Shown here in pieces: positions 27,038 to 35,762 of a stretch of DNA of 64,000 bases (positions are counted from its first letter, which is position 1; the number at the start of each line of letters is the position of its first letter). The notes beneath the pieces are model-generated. The model did not search any database. It was not told the DNA's origin and was given only the letters and a program-made list of their open reading frames with translations. Position numbers and translations under genes: made by a program. Source of the DNA: Streptomyces flaveus (GTDB lineage Bacteria > Actinomycetota > Actinomycetes > Streptomycetales > Streptomycetaceae); NCBI RefSeq assembly GCF_014647675.1, contig NZ_BMPQ01000035.1:25513-89512 (forward strand), written 5' to 3'.

Positions 27038-27895
27038 ATGACAGAAGACGCGACGCACGCAGACGAAACCCGCAGCCACGTGTATGCGGAACTGGCCGCC
27101 GTCGGCCCCTACGGAGCCGACCTCGGGCACGCGCTCATCACCATGGTCGAGCCGCATCCCGGCCGGGAGCGCGAGTACAATCGATGGTACGAAGACGACC
27201 ACTACATCGCCGGCGCGATGGCCATGCCGTGGATGTACGCGGGACGTCGCTGGGTCGCCACGCGGGACCTGCAACTCCTGCGCTACCCCCAGACCTCCTC
27301 CGTCGCGCAGCCGGTGACGGCAGGATGCTACATATCCGCCTACTGGATGACCGCGGGCCGCTACGACGACCACATGCGATGGACCGTCGGCATCAACAAA
27401 CGCCTCAACCGCGACCACCGCGTCTTCCAGGACCGTACGCACGTCTTCACCGCGTTCCAGGACCACGCGGTGACCGTCTACCGCGACGGCGACCACGGGC
27501 CGCGTGACATCCACGCCCTCGACCACCCCTTCGCCGGGCTCGTCGTCCAGGTCATCGACGCCGACTCCCCCCGCAGCCGCGGCGAACTGCTCGCGTGGCT
27601 GCGCGACGACCACCTTCCGAAACGGCTGGCGGGCTCGCCCGCGGCCATGGTGACCGTCTTCACGCCGACGCCGCTGCCCCTGGACCGGATGACCTATGTC
27701 AAGCAGGTCGAGGGGGTCGGGACCCGGCTGACCCTGTTGTGGTTCCTCCAGCACGATCCCCGCGACCACTGGCTCGACCACTTCGCGGACCTGGACACGG
27801 CAGTGGCGGCTTCGGGGCTGGGTGACGTGCAGTTCGTCGCACCGTTCATACCCACGGTGCCCGGGACGGACCGTTACGTGGACGAGCTGCGGTGA
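27038..27895 (+). CDS. Two-domain dimeric alpha/beta-barrel (EthD-like) protein
   Basis: This 285-residue protein appears to hold two ferredoxin-like halves. The first contains ALITMVEPHPGREREYNRWYEDDHYIAGAM, with the N-WY--DH pattern seen in EthD and related stress proteins. The second has VVQVIDADSPRSRGELLAWL, then DDHLPKRLAGSPAAMVTVF. I do not recognise a specific enzyme. Such folds bind hydrophobic ligands or haem, or act as cyclases and isomerases. It has its own promoter region after the DUF397 terminator and converges with the cyclophilin-like gene. Confidence 0.55.
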   Translation: MTEDATHADETRSHVYAELAAVGPYGADLGHALITMVEPHPGREREYNRWYEDDHYIAGAMAMPWMYAGRRWVATRDLQLLRYPQTSSVAQPVTAGCYISAYWMTAGRYDDHMRWTVGINKRLNRDHRVFQDRTHVFTAFQDHAVTVYRDGDHGPRDIHALDHPFAGLVVQVIDADSPRSRGELLAWLRDDHLPKRLAGSPAAMVTVFTPTPLPLDRMTYVKQVEGVGTRLTLLWFLQHDPRDHWLDHFADLDTAVAASGLGDVQFVAPFIPTVPGTDRYVDELR

Positions 27896-27913
27896 ACCCG
27901 GCGGCGACTGCCG

Positions 27914-28270
27914 CTACCGGGAGGCCTCTTCGATGGTGACGTTGACCTCGTCGGCCCCGGAGAGTTGCTTGATGCCGCTGTCTGCCATGTGGCCGATGAT
28001 GATCAGGCCGGTGGCGTGGGAACCGCCGCGGTAGAAGACGGCGAGGTTGCCCCACGGCGCGTAGTAGGCGAAGTCGCCGGCGCGGGGGGCGGCCCCGTCC
28101 GGGGCGCCGGAGGTGGACAGTCGGCGAGGCAGGTCGGCGATCTTCTCGGCCTGGTGGAAGTCGGTGAGGTTCAGGGTGAGCGGAAGCTGGGCGGCGAAGT
28201 CCCTGGCCGCCGCGCTGTCGTTCAGGGTGGCGTCGACGGGGGTGCCGTCGATGGCGAGCCGGATGTTCAT
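27914..28270 (-). CDS. Cyclophilin-like domain protein
   Basis: This 118-residue cytoplasmic protein consists of one cyclophilin-like fold. It has the pattern IRLAIDGTPVDATLNDSAAA, then LPLTLNLTDFHQAEKIADLP, FAYYAPWGNLAVFYR and GLIIIGHM. The family is structurally similar to peptidyl-prolyl isomerases but its activity is unknown. It is homologous to the lipoprotein at 37923-38549. It lies 79 bases after the SDR gene on the same strand and is probably cotranscribed. The ATG at 28270 starts right at the domain. Confidence 0.8.
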   Translation of the reverse strand: MNIRLAIDGTPVDATLNDSAAARDFAAQLPLTLNLTDFHQAEKIADLPRRLSTSGAPDGAAPRAGDFAYYAPWGNLAVFYRGGSHATGLIIIGHMADSGIKQLSGADEVNVTIEEASR

Positions 28271-28349
28271 GTCGGGGTGTCCTGGCGGGAGTTGGGCGGG
28301 AGGGCGGCCCAGGATCACGGGCGTCCAGGGGAGGGGATGTGCAGGGGGT

Positions 28350-29015
28350 TCAGTCGGGGAGGGGTTCGGCGTAGTGGCGGAAGGCGTCGCGCTTGTGGTG
28401 GATGTCGTACAGGCGCTGGGCCAGGGCGTCGGGGCTGCTGTGTTCGGCGTCGGGCCGGATGGCTCCCGGGACGATCAGCTGCGCGGCGTGGATGTTCTCC
28501 GGGGCGAGGGCGTCGTGGAGCATGCGGGCGTAGGCGCTCTCGGCGGCGAAGGCGATGGAGGTGCCGGCCACGGCGGGGTTCGGGCGTACGGCGCTGGCGC
28601 CGTTGACGAACAGCAGGGTGCCGCGGCCGAGGTTGCGCATACCGGGCAGGACGGCGTTCACGGCCGCGACGGGGCCCTTGACGGAGAAGGACAGCGGTGC
28701 GTCGAGGTCGTCTGCGCCGGTGCCGAGGACCGGTTTCATGAAGTCGGCGCGGGGGACGGGGCTGTACTGGAGGATCTCAATGGTCCCCAGGGCGGCCGCG
28801 GCCGCGTACAGGGCCTCGTTCAGTGACTCGATGTCGAGCACGTCGGCGGTGAAACCGCGGGCCTGGATGCCGTCGCGGGCGAGTTCGGCAGTCAGTTCGT
28901 CCAGCTTCTCGGCGTTGCGGGAGATCAGGGCGACGGTGTGCCCGGCGGTTCCGAAGCGGCGGGCGGTGGCCAGCCCGAGACCGGGGCCGGCGCCTACGAG
29001 GGCGAACGTGGTCAT
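28350..29015 (-). CDS. SDR-family protein lacking the catalytic Tyr-Lys pair
   Basis: This 221-residue Rossmann-fold protein opens with FALVGAGPGLGLATARRF (cofactor-binding) and has the SDR signatures FTADVLDIESL and VNGASAV, which supplies the active-site Ser. Where classical SDRs have YxxxK it reads AFAAESAYARM, so both Tyr and Lys are absent and ordinary dehydrogenase chemistry is unlikely. It may be a sensor or a non-redox enzyme. It precedes the cyclophilin-like gene. A hairpin separates it from the alcohol dehydrogenase upstream, so the three leftward genes may form two transcripts or one attenuated transcript. Confidence 0.75.
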   Translation of the reverse strand: MTTFALVGAGPGLGLATARRFGTAGHTVALISRNAEKLDELTAELARDGIQARGFTADVLDIESLNEALYAAAAALGTIEILQYSPVPRADFMKPVLGTGADDLDAPLSFSVKGPVAAVNAVLPGMRNLGRGTLLFVNGASAVRPNPAVAGTSIAFAAESAYARMLHDALAPENIHAAQLIVPGAIRPDAEHSSPDALAQRLYDIHHKRDAFRHYAEPLPD

Positions 29016-29053
29016 GGTGGGCCCTTGAGTGAGTGGGTGTGGTGGGTGAGTGG

Positions 29054-29086
29054 CGGGGGCTGGACGCCGACGGGGTCCAGCCCCCG
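29054..29086 (-). terminator. Hairpin between the alcohol dehydrogenase and SDR genes
   Basis: CGGGGGCTGGAC and GTCCAGCCCCCG are 12-bp perfect arms with a nine-base loop, starting eight bases after the dehydrogenase stop codon. Confidence 0.7.
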
Positions 29087-29093
29087 GGTCGGG

Positions 29094-30110
29094 TCAGGGC
29101 GTGAGGAGGGTCTTGATGGCGCGGCGCTCGTCCATTGCCTGGTAGCCCTCGGCGACCTGCTCCAGGGGGAGGGTGAGGTCGAAGACCTTGCCGGGGTTGA
29201 TGCGGCCGGAGAGGACCCGCTGGATGAGGTCGGGGAGGTAGGCGCGCACCGGGGCGGGGCCGCCGCGCAGGCCGACGTGGGAGAAGAACAGTTCCTGGCC
29301 GTCGATCGCCACGTCGTGGGGGACGCCGACGAAGCCGACGTTGCCGCCGGGCCGGGTGGAGTGCAGGGCCTGCTGCATGGCTTCGGGGGTGCCGACGCAT
29401 TCCAGTACGGAGTCGGCGCCGAGGCCGCCGGTGAGGTCCTTGACGCGGACGATGCCTTCCTCGCCGCGTTCGGTGACGATGTCGGTGGCGCCGAACTCGA
29501 GGGCCAGCTTCTGCCGGGGCTCGTGCCGGCTCATCGCGATGATGCGGTCGGCGCCGAGTTCCCTGGCCGCGATGACGCCGCACAGGCCGACCGCTCCGTC
29601 GCCGACGACCACGGCGGTGGAGCCGGGCTTCACCTCGGCGGCGACGGCGGCGTACCAGCCGGTGCCCATCACGTCGGACACAGCGAGCAGGCTGGGCACG
29701 AACTCGTCGGCGGGCAGATCGGGGGTGGCGACGAGTGTGCCGTGCGCGTTGGGGATACGGACGTACTCGGCCTGGCAGGTGCTCATGAACTCGCGGCGAG
29801 CGCAGTTGGACTGGTAGCCCGCCTGGCAGTTCGGACAGGTGTTGTCCGAGGTGGCGAAGGAGCCGACCACGAACTGTCCCGGCTTGACGGAGGTGACCTC
29901 GCTGCCGACCTCCTCGACGAAGCCGACGTACTCGTGTCCCATCGGGTGGGGCTCGTCGACGGGCTCCAGACCGCGGTAGGGCCACAGGTCCGAGCCGCAC
30001 ACACAGGTGACTGCGGTACGGATGATCGCGTCGGTCGGGTTGACGATCCCGGGTGCGGGGACGTCCTCGACCCGGATGTCGCCAGGGGCGTGAATGATGG
30101 TTGCGCGCAT
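29094..30110 (-). CDS. Zinc-dependent alcohol dehydrogenase
   Basis: This 338-residue MDR enzyme has catalytic zinc ligands in VTCVCGSDLWPY and PMGHEYVGFVEEVG. A structural-zinc loop has Cys residues in NTCPNCQAGYQSNC, and the NAD(P) fold is at about residue 165 (VVVGDGAVGLCGVIAAREL). It should interconvert an alcohol and an aldehyde in the cytoplasm. With the PaoABC-type aldehyde oxidase divergent from it across the regulator, an alcohol-aldehyde-acid sequence is plausible. ATG 30110 is preceded by AAAGG. The gap to the regulator contains one of the two shared palindromes. Confidence 0.85.
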   Translation of the reverse strand: MRATIIHAPGDIRVEDVPAPGIVNPTDAIIRTAVTCVCGSDLWPYRGLEPVDEPHPMGHEYVGFVEEVGSEVTSVKPGQFVVGSFATSDNTCPNCQAGYQSNCARREFMSTCQAEYVRIPNAHGTLVATPDLPADEFVPSLLAVSDVMGTGWYAAVAAEVKPGSTAVVVGDGAVGLCGVIAARELGADRIIAMSRHEPRQKLALEFGATDIVTERGEEGIVRVKDLTGGLGADSVLECVGTPEAMQQALHSTRPGGNVGFVGVPHDVAIDGQELFFSHVGLRGGPAPVRAYLPDLIQRVLSGRINPGKVFDLTLPLEQVAEGYQAMDERRAIKTLLTP

Positions 30111-30308
30111 GATGCCTTTCGATGGCGTCATTTCGATGGCGTCCGGAAAAGAAACCGGCGGGCTGGGGGCGACTCATCGGTGGAGTGTTTTCCGGTGACA
30201 GGAGCTGATCTCCGGAGCTGATCTCCAGAGCCGTTCTCCGGTCGCGCCAATGAGCTTGCCACTGTCGCGCGTGCCCGCAAAGGGGAGGGTTCCATCCTGG
30301 GAGCACAT

Positions 30309-30330
30309 CATCCAGGGAGAAAACTCTCCC
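30309..30330. promoter_or_regulatory. Shared operator copy 1 (dehydrogenase/regulator gap)
   Basis: The core GGGAGAAAACTCTCCC (30315-30330) has 6-bp inverted arms, and the whole 22-base block is repeated exactly at 31581-31602. It lies about midway in the 426-base gap between the divergent dehydrogenase and MmyB-type regulator genes. Confidence 0.65.
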
Positions 30331-30536
30331 CCCTTCCCACCGTGGCGACGGCGCCATCCGCAGTAGGCTGCTCTCGTCCGTGAACTGTCGGCAGCGGATC
30401 GCCACTTCAGCGAGTGATCACTCGGCTGACAGTCGTCGGCGGCCCACGAGGCGGCGTGAATGACCGGGGCGGAAAGGTTTCCTGGGATAAATTCGACCCC
30501 CTCACAATGCGATGGTTTCATGCGACAGTTACTTGC

Positions 30537-31403
30537 ATGGAAAGCAGCGTACATTTGAAGGAGCTGGGTGAATTCCTCAAAGCCCGGCGAGCGGAGTTGA
30601 GTCCGCGTACGGTCGGGCTGCCGGAGACCGGCGCGCCACGGAGAGTGCCCGGTCTGCGGCGGGACGAGGTCGCCCGGCTGGCCGGGCTCAGCAGTCTTCA
30701 CTACACCCGCCTGGAGCAGGGGCGCGCAGGGCCGTCGGCGGCCGTGCTCGCGACGCTCGTCCGCGTCCTGCATCTGAACGACGAACAGCGGGATCACCTG
30801 TTCGCGCTGGCCGGCAAGGTGGGGGTCAAGGTCTGCCGGCGGCCGGCGCAGAAGGTCCAGCCACAGGTGCAACGGTTCCTGGACGGCATCCCGTTCACCC
30901 CGGCACTGGTGCTGGGGCGGTACATGGACATTCTCGCCTGGAACCCGTTGGCCGCCGCCCTGTTCACCGACTTCTCCCAAATGCCGGGGAAGAAGCGGAA
31001 CTTCATCCGGCTCCTCTTCACCGAGCCCGCCGTGAGGGCGCTGTACCCGGAGTGGGAGCGCGTTGCCCATGCCTGCGTCACGCAGTTGCGGATGGAGGGC
31101 GCCAAGTGCCCTGGAGACGCGCAGCTCGTCGAACTGGTGGGTGAACTGTCTGTGGCTGACGCCGGCTTCCGGCGATGGTGGGGTGCCGAGCACGCCACGG
31201 CGCTGAGCGTGGGAACAAAGACCCTGCGGCATCCGCTCGTCGGGGAGATCATCCTCGACTGGGACAGCTTCATCTCCACCACCGACGCCGAGCAGCAACT
31301 GGTGATCTGGACCGCCGAACCCGGTACGGCATCGCACGACAACCTGCGTCTGCTCTCGTCCTGGACGGCTCAGCCGGCCGCACGTGCGTCCGACGCTCCC
31401 TGA
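30537..31403 (+). CDS. Helix-turn-helix regulator, MmyB-like
   Basis: The 288-residue protein has an N-terminal XRE helix-turn-helix (ELGEFLKARRAELSPRTVGL, then RVPGLRRDEVARLAGLSSLHYTRLEQGR) and a C-terminal MmyB-like ligand-binding domain (PALVLGRYMDILAWNPLAAAL). That PAS-like domain binds fatty-acid-like or other small ligands in its family. Identical palindromes on both sides suggest that it controls both the dehydrogenase and the molybdoenzyme operon. ATG 30537 starts directly at the conserved region. A close paralogue is at 37048-37923. Confidence 0.9.
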   Translation: MESSVHLKELGEFLKARRAELSPRTVGLPETGAPRRVPGLRRDEVARLAGLSSLHYTRLEQGRAGPSAAVLATLVRVLHLNDEQRDHLFALAGKVGVKVCRRPAQKVQPQVQRFLDGIPFTPALVLGRYMDILAWNPLAAALFTDFSQMPGKKRNFIRLLFTEPAVRALYPEWERVAHACVTQLRMEGAKCPGDAQLVELVGELSVADAGFRRWWGAEHATALSVGTKTLRHPLVGEIILDWDSFISTTDAEQQLVIWTAEPGTASHDNLRLLSSWTAQPAARASDAP

Positions 31404-31580
31404 CGCCTCTCACCGTTTCTGTTGGACCAGGCGTCGACAATCCGACGCGTGCGTCAGCGGCCGCGAAATTCGTGAATCCTGCATCTTTCCCGTCCGCCGA
31501 TCACCGCCCACACTGTCGTGCTTGCGTTCAGCGGTTTTCCTCTCTCGGGAAACGGAGCTGAATACCCGTTGAGAGAAGAA

Positions 31581-31602
31581 CATCCAGGGAGAAAACTCTC
31601 CC
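31581..31602. promoter_or_regulatory. Shared operator copy 2 (upstream of the molybdoenzyme operon)
   Basis: This is an exact 22-base copy of the block at 30309-30330, with the GGGAGAAAACTCTCCC palindrome at 31587-31602. It lies 169 bases before the start of the iron-sulphur subunit gene. The rest of this 367-base gap shows no gene. Confidence 0.65.
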
Positions 31603-31770
31603 TCCCACAACTGATGCCGACGATGCAAGACTGCCCGGCGTGACCAACCGCGGGCCTCGCAGCACATGCGAATTTCTCAGCGCCCTGTGGTGATGACGTC
31701 ACGGGATTCGCCCCGTTCCTGCCGCTGCGCAGGCCAGGAGCCCCCGCCCGCCGAGTCCGAAAGCGTATGT

Positions 31771-32433
31771 ATGCCCTCCACTGAGTTCACCGATCCAGAC
31801 GTTCCGCCCCCCACCGACTCCACCGAGTCCACCGGGTCCCCGACAGCGCCGACCCGACGCACTTTCATCGCCACGACCACTGCCGTCGGTGGTGCCGTCG
31901 TCGCCGGCGGCTTCATCGCCGGGTCGGACTTCATCAATGCGGATGATGCGGAAGCCGGCGAGGCCGCACCCTCCAGCCGCGTCTCCCTGACGGTGAACGG
32001 CACCCGCCGGACCGTGACGGTGGACAACCGCACCTCGCTGCTGGATCTGCTGCGTGAGCACCTGGACCTGACCGGCTCCAAGAAGGGCTGCAATGCCGGG
32101 GCCTGTGGTGCGTGCACCGTGCTGGTCGACGGCCGCCGGGTCAACTCCTGTCTGACGCTGGCCGTCCGGCTGGAAGGTGCCGAGGTCACCACCATCGAGG
32201 GGCTGGCGAAGGGCGACGAACTGCACCCGCTGCAGCAGGCGTTCATCGACGAGGACGCCTTCCAGTGCGGCTACTGCACGCCCGGCCAGATCGTCTCCGG
32301 CGTCGGCTGCATCAACGAGGGTCACACCGGATCGGCCGAGGAGATCCGGGAGTTCATGAGCGGCAACATCTGCCGCTGCGGCTGTTACGTGAAGATCGTG
32401 CGCGCGGTCGAACAGACCGCGGGCCGGAAGTGA
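31771..32433 (+). CDS. paoA: Aldehyde oxidoreductase 2Fe-2S subunit (PaoA-like), Tat-exported
   Basis: The 220-residue small subunit of a xanthine-oxidase-family enzyme has a Tat signal (TRRTFIATTTAVGGAVVAGG, twin Arg at 29-30). A plant-type ferredoxin domain follows with GCNAGACGACTVLVDG...C, then a second cluster domain with CGYCTPGQ and ICRCGCY. All eight cluster Cys residues appear present. Folded subunits of the complex travel together on this single Tat signal. The layout equals periplasmic PaoABC of E. coli, which oxidises aromatic and other aldehydes. Genes for the FAD and molybdenum subunits follow at once. Confidence 0.88.
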   Translation: MPSTEFTDPDVPPPTDSTESTGSPTAPTRRTFIATTTAVGGAVVAGGFIAGSDFINADDAEAGEAAPSSRVSLTVNGTRRTVTVDNRTSLLDLLREHLDLTGSKKGCNAGACGACTVLVDGRRVNSCLTLAVRLEGAEVTTIEGLAKGDELHPLQQAFIDEDAFQCGYCTPGQIVSGVGCINEGHTGSAEEIREFMSGNICRCGCYVKIVRAVEQTAGRK

Positions 32434-32445
32434 GGATCGGCCGCC

Positions 32446-33426
32446 ATGTATCCCTTCTCCTACACCAAGGTCTCCAACACCCGTGAGGCCGTCAACGCAG
32501 GCCGGAACGGCGGCCGTTACATCGCCGGGGGCACCACGCTGGTCGACCTGATGCGCGAGACCGTCGAACACCCCGAGACGCTGGTCGACATCAGCGACCT
32601 GCCGCTGCGCGAAGTCAGGGTCACCGAGCGCGGGGGTTTGCGCATCGGCGCGCTGGTGAGCATGGCCGAAACCGCCGTCCACTCCAAGGTGCGCACTCTG
32701 TTTCCCGTCATATCCCAGGCGCTGGAGCTGAGCGCGTCCGCGCAGTTGCGGAACATGGCGACCATCGGCGGCAACATCATGCAGCGCACGAGGTGCACGT
32801 ACTTCCGTGACGTGAGCGCCGCCTGCAACAAGCGCGAACCCGGCTCGGGGTGCGCCGCGCTGCAGGGCGTCAACCGTACGCACGCCATCCTCGGCACCTC
32901 CGACGACTGCGTGGCCACCCATCCCTCCGATGTGGCTGTAGCCTTCGCGGCGCTGGAAGCACAGGTGCATCTGCTGGGCCCGGACGGGGAGCGCCACGTC
33001 CCCTTCGCCGACTTCCTGCTGCGACCGGGCAGCACCCCTCAGCGTGAACAGGCCCTGCGCCGGGGCGAGTTGATCACCGCTGTGGAAATTCCGGCCCTTC
33101 CGCGTCCGCTGAAGTCGGGCTATCTGAAGGTGCGCGACCGGCAGTCCTACGAGTTCGCGCTGACCTCCGCGGCCGTCGCGCTGCACGTACGCGGCGGGGT
33201 GATCCGGAACGCGTACGTGGCCGCCGGAGGCGTGGGCACCGTCCCCTGGAAGCTCCCTGCCGTCGAAGAAGCTCTCGTCGGTGAACGCCCCTCGGACCGG
33301 CTGTGGGCCGAGGCCGCCGGCCGCGCCGCCGGCGGAGCCCGGCCACTCCAGCACAACCGCTTCAAGGTCGAGTTGCTCCAGCGCACCGTCGAACGCCAGC
33401 TGCGTACCGTAGGAGACAGCAAATGA
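32446..33426 (+). CDS. paoB: Aldehyde oxidoreductase FAD subunit (PaoB-like)
   Basis: The 326-residue middle subunit has FAD-binding motifs GGRYIAGGTTLVDLM and ATIGGNIMQ. After the second motif is the insertion with four Cys residues (TRCTYFRD, AACNKREPGSGC, DDC). That insertion carries an extra 4Fe-4S cluster in PaoB and in 4-hydroxybenzoyl-CoA reductase. It passes electrons from molybdenum to FAD and then to an acceptor. No signal peptide is present, as expected for Tat co-export. Its stop overlaps the next gene by four bases (ATGA). Confidence 0.88.
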   Translation: MYPFSYTKVSNTREAVNAGRNGGRYIAGGTTLVDLMRETVEHPETLVDISDLPLREVRVTERGGLRIGALVSMAETAVHSKVRTLFPVISQALELSASAQLRNMATIGGNIMQRTRCTYFRDVSAACNKREPGSGCAALQGVNRTHAILGTSDDCVATHPSDVAVAFAALEAQVHLLGPDGERHVPFADFLLRPGSTPQREQALRRGELITAVEIPALPRPLKSGYLKVRDRQSYEFALTSAAVALHVRGGVIRNAYVAAGGVGTVPWKLPAVEEALVGERPSDRLWAEAAGRAAGGARPLQHNRFKVELLQRTVERQLRTVGDSK

Positions 33427-35621
33427 GCCCCCAGCCGCAGGCAGCCGTCGGCGCACCGCTCTCCCGGGTGGACGGACGGCTGAAGGTGACCGGCCAGGCC
33501 AAGTACGCCGCCGAGCACGACATCAAAGGCGCCGTGCACGCCGTGATCGTCGACGCGAGCATCGGGCGCGGCCGTATCACCTCCATCGATGCCGGTGACG
33601 CCGAGAAGCACCCGGGTGTGCTGCGGGTGATCCACCACCGCAACGCGCCGAAGCTGCCGTACCGCGACAACCCCGGGTCCAACAATCCTCCGGGGGGCCG
33701 GCGGCTGCGGGTGTTCCAGGACGACAAGGTCCTCTTCCACGGCCAGCCGGTCGCCGTCGTGGTGGCCACCACCCTGGAGGCCGCCCAGCACGGCGCGAGT
33801 CTGGTCCAGGTCGAGTACGACGCCGAGCAGTCCTCGACGGACCTCGCCGAGGCCGAGCCGGGCGAGCCGACGAACTACGCGCGCGGCGACGCGCAAGCCG
33901 GCCTGCGCGACGCTGCCGTGCGCCTGGACCTGACCTACCAGCTGGCGCGCAACCATCACAACCCGATGGAGCCGCACGCCACCCTCGCCCGCTGGGACGG
34001 CAACAAGCTCACCGTCTGGGACAAGACCCAGTGGGTGATGGGCACGCACGACGAGCTCGCCGCCGTGTTCGATCTGCCCGCGGACGCGGTGCGGGTCATC
34101 AACCCGTTCGTCGGCGGCGGTTTCGGCAGCGGGCTGCGCTGCTGGCCGCACACCACCGTCGCCGCCCTGGCCGCGCGGGAGACGAAGCGCCCGGTCAAGC
34201 TGGTGCTCAGCCGCCGGCAGATGTACTTCGGCACCGGCTTCCGGCCGGCGTACGCGTACCGGCTGCGCCTCGGCAGTGACCGGCGCGGCCGGCTGACCGC
34301 GGCCATCCACGGCATCGACGCCGAGACCTCCTCGTACGAGACGTTCACCGAGGCCATCATGGGCGCGGGGCAGATGACCTACAGCATGCCCAACGTCAGC
34401 CAGGCGTACCGGCAGGTGCCGCTGGATGTGAACACCCCGATCTGGATGCGCGGTCCCGGCTTCGCCACGGCGTCGTTCGCGATCGAGTCGGCCATGGACG
34501 AGCTCGCGCACAAGCTCGGCATCGACCCGATCGAGCTGCGGCGGCGCAACGAACCGGACGAGGACGAGTCGAGCAACCTGCCGTTCTCCACCCGTCGGCT
34601 GCGCGAGTGCTACACGGTCGGTGCCCGGGAGTTCGGCTGGCACCGGCGTTCGTCCCGGCCGCGTTCGCGGCGCGAGGGCGACTGGCTGATCGGCATGGGC
34701 ATGGCCGCCAGCGTGTACGACCCCGGGCGTTTTCCCGCGGAGGCCCGGGCCCGTCTGGATGCCGACGGCACCGCTGTGGTCGAGACGGCCACCAGTGACA
34801 TGGGGCCGGGCACCTACACCTCCCAGACTCAGGTGGCCGCGGATGCGCTGGGGCTGACCATGCGCACGGTGACCTTCCGGCTCGGCGACTCGCTGTATCC
34901 GCAGACCGGCCCGCACGGCGGCTCGGCGACCATGGCCAGCGTCGGCTCCGCCGTCGTCGACGCCTGCGACAAGGTGCGGCGTCAGGCGGTCAAGCTGGCC
35001 GTCGAGGACCGCGATTCGCCGCTGTACGGGGTGGACGCCGGCGATGTGGTGGTGCGCGGCGGTCGGCTGCATGTGAAGGGCAACCCGGCGCGCGGTGAGA
35101 CGTACCAACGGCTGCTGGCCCGCAACGACCGCTCCCACCTGGAAGCACGTGGCTCCTACGCCGGGCCGCCGACTCCCGCGCGGCGCTCCTACCACGCCTA
35201 CGGCGCGGCCTTCGCCGAGGTCGCCGTGGATGCGACGCTCGGTCTTGTGCGGGTGCGGCGGATGCTCGGCGTGTACGACGCGGGGCGGATCATCAGCCCC
35301 AAGCTGGCGGACAGTCAGGCGATCGGCGGCATCGTGGGCGGTATCGGCGGGGCTCTGCTCGAGCACACGGTCACCGACCACCGCGACGGCCGGATCGTGA
35401 ACGCCAACCTCGCCGACTACCTCGTCCCCGTCAACGCCGATGTCCCCGAGGTCAGGGCGATCTACCTGGACGGCGAGGACAACGACGGCAACGAGCTCGG
35501 CGTCAAGGGGCTCGGCGAGGTCGTCCAGGTGGGTGTGGCGGCCGCGCTCGCCAACGCGGTCTTCAACGCCACCGGCCGGCGGGTCCGCGAACTGCCCATC
35601 ACGGCCGAGGCGTTGCTCTGA
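33423..35621 (+). CDS. paoC: Aldehyde oxidoreductase molybdenum-cofactor subunit (PaoC-like)
   Basis: The 732-residue catalytic subunit has the same length as E. coli PaoC. It binds the molybdenum cofactor through FVGGGFGSGLRCWPH, RGPGFATASFAIESAMDELA and later Gly-rich loops. It ends with GVKGLGE, whose Glu (about residue 699) is the catalytic base that activates water in this family. It should oxidise an aldehyde to a carboxylic acid outside the membrane. It starts at the ATGA overlap with the FAD subunit. The rare-substrate pocket residues cannot be assigned by eye. Confidence 0.9.
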   Translation: MSPQPQAAVGAPLSRVDGRLKVTGQAKYAAEHDIKGAVHAVIVDASIGRGRITSIDAGDAEKHPGVLRVIHHRNAPKLPYRDNPGSNNPPGGRRLRVFQDDKVLFHGQPVAVVVATTLEAAQHGASLVQVEYDAEQSSTDLAEAEPGEPTNYARGDAQAGLRDAAVRLDLTYQLARNHHNPMEPHATLARWDGNKLTVWDKTQWVMGTHDELAAVFDLPADAVRVINPFVGGGFGSGLRCWPHTTVAALAARETKRPVKLVLSRRQMYFGTGFRPAYAYRLRLGSDRRGRLTAAIHGIDAETSSYETFTEAIMGAGQMTYSMPNVSQAYRQVPLDVNTPIWMRGPGFATASFAIESAMDELAHKLGIDPIELRRRNEPDEDESSNLPFSTRRLRECYTVGAREFGWHRRSSRPRSRREGDWLIGMGMAASVYDPGRFPAEARARLDADGTAVVETATSDMGPGTYTSQTQVAADALGLTMRTVTFRLGDSLYPQTGPHGGSATMASVGSAVVDACDKVRRQAVKLAVEDRDSPLYGVDAGDVVVRGGRLHVKGNPARGETYQRLLARNDRSHLEARGSYAGPPTPARRSYHAYGAAFAEVAVDATLGLVRVRRMLGVYDAGRIISPKLADSQAIGGIVGGIGGALLEHTVTDHRDGRIVNANLADYLVPVNADVPEVRAIYLDGEDNDGNELGVKGLGEVVQVGVAAALANAVFNATGRRVRELPITAEALL

Positions 35622-35762
35622 CACCAGCACACCACCGGCCTGTCCGGTAGTCGGCCCCCGTCCGGCTGCCGGACCCACCAGGGTCGCCGCCGCCCATCCA
35701 CTCCCCGACGGCGCGGCGGCGACCCGCCCCACGCCCCCACGGCGAACCACGGAGAAGGACTC

